A stretch of DNA of 64,000 nucleotides from Chrysemys picta bellii. Its lineage: Eukaryota > Chordata > Testudines > Emydidae. The DNA lies in assembly GCF_011386835.1 (NCBI RefSeq), contig NC_088794.1, forward strand, positions 68,396,434-68,460,433, in the 5' to 3' direction. Position numbers and translations under genes: made by a program. Position 1 is the stretch's first letter. Every line of letters starts with the position of its first letter. Of this stretch, positions 55,863-64,000 are shown piece after piece. The notes under the pieces were generated by a model. The model ran no database searches. It was not told where the DNA came from and saw nothing but the letters and a program-made list of their open reading frames with translations.

Positions 55863-57489
55863 CTAAGTGGTGCTCAGATACTAGGGTGATAAGTGCAGTA
55901 TGAGAACCTATATGGAATAGAAAAATCTATATTTACATTCTCATCTATAAAAAAAGGAAAAATATTCTCTAGTCAGAACATTCATAGTTTGAATATGATC
56001 TAGTAGAAAAATGGAAGCCTGCCTTTTAGAAGTGCATAATACAGCACAAGAACCATAGCTTTATAGATAAAAGTCATGGAAGCTACAGATACTGGCTCTG
56101 CACTATGTTGATGTCCAAGGGTAATCTCAGCAGCAGCAACTGAAAGATGCCAATGAACTACTCCACTACTGTCAATTCTCAATCCTTTTCATAGCCTCCC
56201 TCCCCGGGATCTGGGTTCCATAACAATCACTCTTGTTTAATGCTTGCTCACTTATTTTAATCTGCCCCTATCATTGAAGTCACTGGAAAGACTTGCACGG
56301 ACTTCAGTGGGCTTTGGATCAGGCCCATACTCTTTTCTACATAATTTCCAATAGTGCTAAGAGCAGTCACAAGGGAGCAGCCAAATACCACATAACCCTC
56401 CCATGGAGGGAGACAGTCTTCAGAATAAAAGGTAGTAATGGTCATCGGGATATAGCAAACAGGTTTTGTTTCTGTCGGTCAGCAGTTTGGTGAGCTCAGG
56501 CCTTAAGTATTACATTTTTACATCCTGCAGAAAAATTATACCCCTACATTTTATATACTGTGAGGGAAAGCAGATAATTTTATCATGAAATTTTCTAAAC
56601 TGTTTAAAGTCTGCAAACCCTAGGTTTATAAGGTTAACACACAGTTTATGTAATGTATAAATTGTTAATTTTATTCAGTTCAGTATTCAAGAACTAAAAC
56701 GCAGGAGAGTCATTGTTTATTTTAAATGCAGAGACAGTGCTTTACCAACCTTTGACACACTTAGACATAGGCTACAAAAGCTCTTTGGGCCAAATTCAGC
56801 TCAGTTCCACTGCAACTGATTCTTAGTTACTCCATTCTTGAACTTGGAGCAGGAATAGAAGAAGTTGGGGGTAAGACATCTTTGCAGTCCTCCATGTTGT
56901 GTGTCAGCTAAAGGCCTGTTCAAACCTGTTGTAAATTAGAGTTGCCTCATGCTACTCTAACATTTAGTCTGCTGTGATTATCTGAAAGCAGCCTTAGAAC
57001 AATGTTCTCATATCTCCTCCCAGTGTCCAATGTCCAGAATTGGGACCATGGCTCCTTTAGAGCCCTTATGACAGTTCTGTAGCAGCTGTGGAGGCCTCCA
57101 TACAGGGAATAGTCTCTGGGGACAGTTTCCACCCCCTTTAGAGCTCCTTTTCATTGCCAAAGTAGAAGAAAGAGGGAGGGCTTCAGTGTAACAGAGAATC
57201 AGGTCCAATGTGTTTAAGGAAAAATCATCCGAATTACATATACACCCATTTTTCAAGAAGAGAATGCCTTTTTATGATTACTCAAGGTTAAGCAATACAA
57301 TTCATTCTGCAAGGCTAGAAATATGTAATTTTAAGGCTTCAAGACAGTGCAAAAGTAAAAGGAGTTAGAGCCGTGACTTGTCTGGGATGAAACAGCAGCT
57401 TTAACTCCTGCAATTAAAGCAAATACTAACAAAATGACATCTTCAATGTCGGTGCTAATTTACAAGTCTATCAGAATTCAGTAGGACCC
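55863..57489. other. Non-coding DNA with old repeat scraps
   Basis: No gene. 56265-56330 ('cattgaagtcactgg ... cttcagtgggctttggatca') and 56785-56840 ('ggccaaattcagctcag ... ttactccatt') are pieces of old dispersed palindromic repeats. Confidence 0.4.
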
Positions 57490-57516
57490 ATTTTGGACTT
57501 GTGACAAGATGCAAAG

Positions 57517-57549
<33 letters not shown>

Positions 57550-57573
57550 CGCATCTTGTGACAAGTCCAAAAT
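57490..57573. repeat. Near-perfect hairpin with a CA-repeat loop
   Basis: Arms 57490-57512 and 57551-57573 (core 'cttgtgacaagatgc' and 'gcatcttgtgacaag') pair at 22 of 23 positions. The single mismatch is central. The 38-base loop is mostly (CA)n (57519-57547). There is no transposon-like end, so the origin is unclear. Confidence 0.93.
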
Positions 57574-58931
57574 AACCATCATGCAGTACTATACAAACAC
57601 ATGTATAGGGTTCACTGCGATGTGAGCATCCTCCTAGGCAATTTCAGATAAATCCCTAAGGATGTCAGCTGAGAAGACCAATTGGCATATTTACCATGGA
57701 TTCAAAAAAATACATCTATTTTCAAAACAGATTCTCCCAGGCGCCTCAAAATATTTTTTTTAGACCTGAAAAAGGTCTTGAACAATGTTATATATTACTT
57801 ACTTTGTCCTAAAGATAGGAACTTGTTGTAGTGAGTTTTGAAGACATGTAGTCTTAAAATCCATCTGACCTATTGGAAGGGAAAGCCACTGTGACAGAAT
57901 CAAAGTATTAGTGGAATTTACCTTAGTAGGGCAGGTGTAATTTTAAGGCTTCACAAATGTAGAGGACAGAGGTATAATATGAAAATGTTTGTTAAATATA
58001 ATAAAATCTAGGGTTTAAAAATCTAAGTGGTTCTGACTGAGCTGTAAGAATTTAAACCTGCCTGATGCATACAAATGAGAAAAATTCTATGTGTGAGAGA
58101 CTGTCACCCCACTGAAGAGCTAGCATTTTAAATCAATTTACCTGATGTAAATGAACCAGCAAAGTCACTGCAGTACAAGAAGGACATGACAAAGCACACT
58201 CTTGGCCTTTTCAGAAATTTAATTACCAAGGAGGTTCAACTTTCTGCAACAGTGTCATGTGCTAATCAACAGCAATTTGGAGAAAAGCAGTCCATTGAAT
58301 TTCTAGCCAGTCAAGGTTAGAATTTTAGCTGAGCAGGTTAAACAGCAAGGGTTGGAGAAGAAGTAAGAGGGCACACCAAGTACTGCTTAATAAGGACTCC
58401 AAAGTGTAGTAGTTTACCCCAGAATAGATCCCTGGGAGTCAGCATTTGACACATTGAAGATAAATACAAACATATTTTATTAAAACCAATGCAGTTTCAA
58501 ACAATCCACCTCATGGTTTATATTCCACTACAACTGAGTAATATTTTACTACACATGGGACCAAAATAATGACAATATCAAACAGGACAAGAAAGACCGC
58601 TAAAGCCAATATGTAGTTCATTACAAATCCTGAATAGGTCAGCCTTTCATCTATGCTATAATTAGTCTGAAGTTGGTTTTGCTGGAAAAGATGAGCTGAG
58701 AGCCACCACCATATTTTGAAGTATCTAACCAAACCGAAGCCAATGGAGATCTATGTCAATTTACAGCAGCTGAGGATCTGGGACAATGTGTTCAAAACTG
58801 AACAATGTTCAGAGTAGCATCCCTTCAACATTTTAATTCTTGGCACCACTTTACTTTGTGTATTTGACTTGAGTGGCTCTACGGGCACCAATAACTGTGG
58901 TCCCGAATGGTGAGCTAGACCAAACACATTG
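57574..58931. other. Non-coding DNA
   Basis: AT-rich, nothing recognised. Confidence 0.45.
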
Positions 58932-58933
58932 TA

Positions 58934-59024
58934 CACCTCTACCTCGATATAACGCTGTCCTCATGAGCCAAAAAAATCTTACTGCGTTATAGGTGAAACC
59001 ACATTATATCAAACTTGCTTTGAT
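58934..59024 (-). mobile_element. Truncated mariner/Tigger-like MITE
   Basis: Starts after TA (58932-58933) with CACCTCTACCTCGATATAAC. The next 70 bp ('gctgtcctcatgagcc', 'ttataggtgaaacc', 'aacttgctttgat') are the reverse complement of the right half of 47781-47971. Homology stops at about 59024, so the far end is lost. Confidence 0.82.
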
Positions 59025-60745
59025 GGAATCAAAAATGCTGATCACCTCTGGACTATATGACATTGCCTTAATTGATAATGCACTGGACTTGGCCAGTCTA
59101 GAGAGACAATCAATTGAGGGTACAGCCCTGGCCCCTATGACTGTGGCAGAGACTCTCAAAATATGAAGCATCTCCTGTGATGCCAGTTACCTGAGCGCAA
59201 ATGTTCTTTCAGTGTCCTGGTGGAGTGCAGTGATTGGGCAATCACATGTATGCAGATGTTGTGAGACGCAGTTATGGGGACCCAAGGAGAATAATGCTGG
59301 AGTTGCAGAAATAGAAATGCTGACTTTATTCATTTGCTATAGAAACTTCTAGAAGCACAAACATTCTAGGAAAGATAGAAGATAACTTGGAGGACTACTG
59401 AATACAGACTCTCTTTTAAAACTTAAGAGTCAGATACTTTGAGAAGGATTTGGCATACAAGAAAGGGACGAAAGTAGGGTACAAAAGTGGCTTTAAGCCA
59501 CCTTTATGGTTTCCCCAATCCTTGTAATAAATTAGAAAATAACTCTTCTAATTTATGCCTACCTAATCATGACTCCTCAGAGCTCTTGTGGCAACTGGGG
59601 ATCAGAGGCACCTCTTGCTTCACCTCTTTTCCTCTGGTCACCTTCCCTTCCCCCCCCCACACACACATAAACACGCACATTGGGAGAGCAAGAAGGGGAA
59701 TTAATGCCACTGCCCCAGCCCTATACTACCAGAGGATTCTCCCATGCAGGAGAAACCCTCAGCTTGGTTTCTGGAAATGCAAATCTGTGGCTGAAAATCT
59801 GTTCCTGAGTTCTTTATTTTGTAATAAATATGAGTAAAGAACAAACATGTATATTGCAACCAAGTCTAATAAAGCAGGAGTTAACTGTGTGAATCACTAG
59901 GACTGCTAGAAAGTGTAAAATGGCTGATCGGTATATAAGACTAGGTGACCTAGTGTGTGTCTGTATATAATGTAATATTTACCTGGTTATTGCATCTGAT
60001 ACATTCATTTCTCCTGATAGTATTTCTAAAGTAGGAATAGAAATACAGAAAAAATACAGTGCAATAAGATGTTAGTTAAATGTGCATACTTTATATACAG
60101 GCAAAATACATCGGGGCTCAAAGAGTCATAGCTTAATAGGAAATGTGCTCTGATGTACACTGTATTAGTGGAAGATTCCCCTTACTTATGAAAGGACAGT
60201 AGTTTTCTCTTCCTTCCCATAATCAGTCTATGGTTGGTGTGCACTGACATGGATTATCTCAACACAAATTCAACCAAGCCAGGTATTTTTAACTTGAAAA
60301 GAAACTGTTACTTTCCCCCACTCCCATTGTTGAAATTTTGCAGGCTCCTGAAGAAAGAAATATTTATTACTTATCTAAACAAAGAGACTTCCTGAATACA
60401 TTGGAGTCTCTAAAAACCCTTTAGCTTACATTACAGGCTAGTTAGGATTTTACTACAAACTGTCTGCAGAGAACTCTGTTTTATATTCTCAATAGTATAT
60501 TGCTTGGAAGTGCTGGTGCTTTTAAATTTCTTCACGTGTAATATTATTTAAGATAATAGATCCCATATAATAATATTTTAGTAGATAATTTTCTCTCCAA
60601 CACATTAGGTCAAATTCTCTTAATTGGAATTATACCACCAGAAAGTTTGGCCTAATGAAATCAGGAATACAAACCGATTTTTAAATAAGGATCAGTGAAC
60701 AGGATTAGATGAATATGAACCAACCACATGAAAATCTGAGCATCT
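59025..60745. other. Non-coding DNA
   Basis: AT-rich, no gene or transposon ends. The 116-codon open frame at 59487-59837 has no recognisable family. Confidence 0.45.
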
Positions 60746-60753
60746 GCTTGAAT

Positions 60754-61714
60754 TAGCGTGACCAGTGTCCGGTTTTCGACTGGAACATCCAGTTGAAAAG
60801 GGACCCTGGCGGCTCCGGTCAGCACCACCAACCAGGCCACTAAGAGGCCAGTCAGCGGTGCTGCCCAGCTAAGGCAGGCTAGTACCTATCAGTTCTGACA
60901 CTGCGCTGTGCTCCAGAAGCAGCCAACGGGTCTGGCTCCTAGGCCGGGGAGCCATGGGGTTCCACGCGCTGCCCCCTCCCCGAGCACCAGCTCCGCACTC
61001 CCATGGGCTGGGAACCGGCCAATGGGATCTGGGTGAGGGGCAGTGCTGGGGGGCGGGGAGGAGGCAGTGCACAGAGGTGCCTGCGTGCCTCTGCCTAGGA
61101 GCCGGACCTGCAGCAGGCTGCTTCTGGGGTGCAGCGTGGTCTGCAGAGCCAGGACAGGTAGGAAGCCTACCTTAACATCCCCACTGCACCGCTGACTAGG
61201 AGCTGCTGGAGGGAAGCCCATGCCCCAACCCCCTGCCCCAGCCCTGAGCCTCCCCAAACCCAGAGCCCCCTCTTGCGCCCCAAACCCCTTATCCCCAGCC
61301 CCATCCCAGAGCCCGCAACCCAACCCTCTGCCCCAGCCCAGAGCCCCCTCCCATGTCCTGAAGCCCTCATCCCCAGCCCTCACCCCCTCCTGCACCCCTC
61401 ATCCCTGGCCCCACCCCAGAGCCAGCACTTCCAGCCCAGAGTTGACACCCCCTCCTACACCCCAACCCTCTGGCTCAACTTGCAGCTCTCCCGCACATCC
61501 TGAACCTCTCATTTCTGGCCCCACACTGGAGCCCGCACCCCCAGTTAGAGCCCTCCCCCACCTCATCCCCCTGTCCCAGCCCAGTGAAAGTGAGTGAGGG
61601 TGGGGGACAGCGAACCATTGAGGGAGGGGGAATGTAGTGAGCAGGGCTGGAGCCTCAGGGAAGGGGTAGAGCTAAGGTGTTCAGTGTTGTGTGATTAGAA
61701 AGTTGGCAACCCTA
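60754..61714 (+). mobile_element. hAT-like element, TAGGGTTRCCA family, 961 bp
   Basis: The left end is TAGCGTGACCAGTGTCC and the right end AAAGTTGGCAACCCTA, so inverted terminal bases are partly decayed on the left. A perfect 8-bp duplication GCTTGAAT stands at 60746-60753 and 61715-61722. Near the left end 'gttttcgactgg' and 'ccagttgaaaa' form an inner inverted pair. The middle (61200-61600) is C-rich with loose repeats of 'ccccagcccagagccc'. There is no transposase. It is the most complete copy of the family also seen at 4895-5471 and 55615-55854. Confidence 0.9.
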
Positions 61715-61871
61715 GCTTGAATGACAACTCAGATTGAACCAAAAGTTTTCCAATCTCAGAGGTTAACTGTTCTGTCTGCCTTAAGTACTTATCTGGACAC
61801 ATTCAAAATGGTGAGGCATACAGGTATAGTAATGTTTTTGATCCTCACACCAACTGAGGAAAGAAAGAGCT

Positions 61872-61990
61872 TTGGTCCCCATTTTACAGATGAGAAATCC
61901 AGAGAGAGGTGCTAGACAACTTGCCCCTACTCACACAGGAAGTCTGTAGCAGAGCAGAGAATTGAACCCTTCTCTCTTTAGTACCAGAAT
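61872..61990 (-). mobile_element. MIR SINE remnant
   Basis: The plus strand reads 'ttggtccccattttacagatgagaaa', 'aacttgccc', 'tcacacaggaagtctgtagcagagc' and 'attgaaccc', the MIR core reversed, with nearly the full order kept. It is the best preserved MIR of the window. Confidence 0.75.
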
Positions 61991-64000
61991 AGCATGACAA
62001 CTTCTCCATCCTTTTGGAGCCACCTGCACCTATAGGAGCAGCTCTAAGAATACTCCTTAGCACAGAGTGGCATTAGCACACTGGAGAATCGGGCCCTAAG
62101 TGCACTGTTTGCAGTTTGTCATTTGACTTTTAAAAAAATTAAAATATATGTAATAATCAAGCTATAAACTGCCAATAGGTGATCAGTTCATATTTCCTGG
62201 GAGCTTCACGTGCCTGTATCACATTGGTTCCAATCCAATGTACAACATCTAACTCAACGTTTTACTGTTTGTTCAGCTAGAAAGGGGACATGTACTCATA
62301 AGAGTCAGCCATCCATATTTCACTTTCAGCTACTTGACTTAGGGAATTAAACTGAGAACACTACACATTTGTTAATAGTACACCTATACAATGAACATTC
62401 ATCCCCAAATTGCCATTCAGTTATATTTTTAATTGTACCAGCTTGGTACTGGTAGTGTGGGATAAATTTTATTGTAAATTGCAGACAAAGTAATTTACTG
62501 TGCAGCTTCAAAACCAGCATAATGGTTTTATTTCAAGATAATGTACTGTACGTGGAATAACTTCAAAACCAGTAGTAGATACTTTCCAATACTGTTTGAA
62601 TTTAGTCTATCTTCCCTCTTAGCAACACTATACAAAGTGTAAGTGTAATTTCAGAAGAGATTTAAGAATTGATCCTAGAAGATTTTTCTGCCAGTAGAGA
62701 TATTTACCTTTGGAATGTGGCGCTGCATTCTTTCCTTCTACATGTCAAAGAGGCCCAATGAAATATTGGGTGATATCAGTTCTGTATGTCACACGCAGGG
62801 AGCTGTTTGCTTTGTTGGAAGGGGAAGGTGGCAGAAGAATAGGAGTAACTATATGAGGAAATGATGTAACTAGAATATGAGTATGCCAAAAGTCAGTATC
62901 TGTATTGAAGTAGGAGGCAGGCGAGAACTGGAGGGGATGGAAGGTTCTTTTAGTTCTATTTCGCATCTGTTTAAAGGCGTCAAAAAGCATAAACCTGAAA
63001 TTAGAACTGGATGACATTTATTCAATGAAAAATAAACTAAACTTTTTCACAAAACAATTCTGTATTGTTCAAAAGTTGAGTGGGGTGGGTTTTTTTGGTC
63101 AAAATGAATTTTTTGTAGGGTTCCCCCTTGCTTTCTCTTCCCTTTTCTTTATTTCCCCCATACACACACAAGAAAAGACCTGGAAGGAGAGAATTGGGTG
63201 AAAAAGGAGAGAAATAATTTCCGATTTTTTTTTTTCAATTTCAAACTTTAAAAAAAAAATTGTGTTTCAGTGAAAAATATGAGGGGGAGGTTGAAAATGT
63301 TTGTGACATTTTATTTTCAACTATTTTCACCACCAGTGCTACCTGAAATGAATATTTTGATCAGTCTGGGTACTCATTATTACTAATCTTAAATCACATC
63401 ACACTAGTCACATATCTCTGAAGAAACTTTAGACAAGATAAAGAATAGTAGTAGAAGCCCCTCACAGTCCATATCTAGTTGCTGTGGTTTTCAGTGTTTT
63501 TAGGAATACCATGAATATATTTATACCAATACTTCCAACTGCTTCCCACAGAGGTTGTTGTGGTTTTGTTTGTTTTGAGATTTTTCACATGAACATACTC
63601 TTCCTTAATGGCATTTCAAACCAAGATGAACTATCCTGTTGAAAACCTCTCCTAGTATATTAATTCCACTGCATATTTCTTTTGTTTCTTCCCCATACAA
63701 CCAATATAAAAAGGAAGGCAGGAGTAAGAAGATTCTTCATACATTATCACTTTCAAACAGTTTGCTAAGACTCAGAGCTGCCCACATATCAGACAATGAG
63801 CTGCCATTTCAAATGGTTAAACTTGTTAAATTGTCAAATTCAATCATGGGAACAAACCAAAGGGATTTCTGATTGTGTCTCCACATTGCCAATAATAAAA
63901 AGTGTGGTAATATAATGCAACTGCTGGCTGAGTAGCATGAGCATGTCTCTCTCCAGTGACAGACTCTAAAAACTAGTGTTCTGCAAATTCTTTAGTTAAT
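61991..64000. other. AT-rich non-coding DNA
   Basis: No gene recognised. 63050-63370 is A/T-rich with partly complementary halves around a purine-rich centre ('ggaaggagagaattggg'), comparable in layout to 36897-37500. Confidence 0.4.

Noticed and set aside
57513..57550. Rho-independent terminator-like hairpin
   Set aside because: The loop is a 38-base CA repeat, there is no T-tract directly after the stem, and the DNA is vertebrate.

Overview
The window reads as non-coding nuclear DNA of a reptile, most probably a turtle. CR1 LINEs are abundant, including one nearly full-length copy. There are old MIR and L2 relics of the amniote type, many short GC-rich hAT-like elements, and the tail of a Penelope-like element (PLE) whose 3' repeat I recognise as common in turtle genomes. 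The species call is inference. I found no host exon, tRNA, rRNA, CRISPR array or bacterial-type gene, so the window is best read as intergenic or intronic DNA built up by layered transposon insertions.

Layout. 1-3.4 kb: AT-rich DNA with a MIR, a nested pair of hAT elements (1711-2155) and a 710-bp hAT (2707-3416). 4.9-7.25 kb: a nest in which one hAT sits inside another, next to a PLE coding tail and 3' region split by a 1.15-kb hAT carrying G-rich repeats. 8.5-13.3 kb: unclassified repeats and a solo LTR (12575-13272). 13.5-18.5 kb: a 70-bp duplicated segment, an L2 remnant, a hAT with a 73-bp retro-insertion in its terminal repeat, and a 1.4-kb hAT relic with long inverted ends and a broken transposase C-terminus. 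20.6-35.6 kb: CR1 scraps, an unclassified repeat found twice, an LTR-like block, a GC-rich hAT (24145-24910), a second solo LTR (27757-28273), a small hAT, an inverted pair of PLE ends and a 919-bp TA-flanked element. 35.6-48 kb: mostly plain AT-rich DNA with L2, MIR and CR1 relics, a tRNA-type SINE and a 191-bp TA-flanked MITE. 48.26-53.35 kb: two CR1 copies in the same orientation, the longer with ORF1 and ORF2 still recognisable but disabled. 53-64 kb: microsatellites, a near-perfect hairpin with a CA-repeat loop, a truncated MITE and a 961-bp hAT with a perfect 8-bp duplication.

The protein-coding remnants are CR1 ORF1 and ORF2, the PLE C-terminus, a hAT transposase tail and shorter L2/CR1 scraps. 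All those checked are interrupted or truncated, so no element here looks able to move on its own. The most informative signal is structural. Nine hAT-like insertions keep 8-bp target duplications, two LTRs keep 4-5 bp duplications, and two elements keep TA duplications. Together with the nesting, these give relative insertion ages. I saw no convincing new multi-gene system. The best items for follow-up are the hammerhead-like fold in the PLE 3' region, the two strong hairpins, the short duplicated segment and the unclassified repeat pair.
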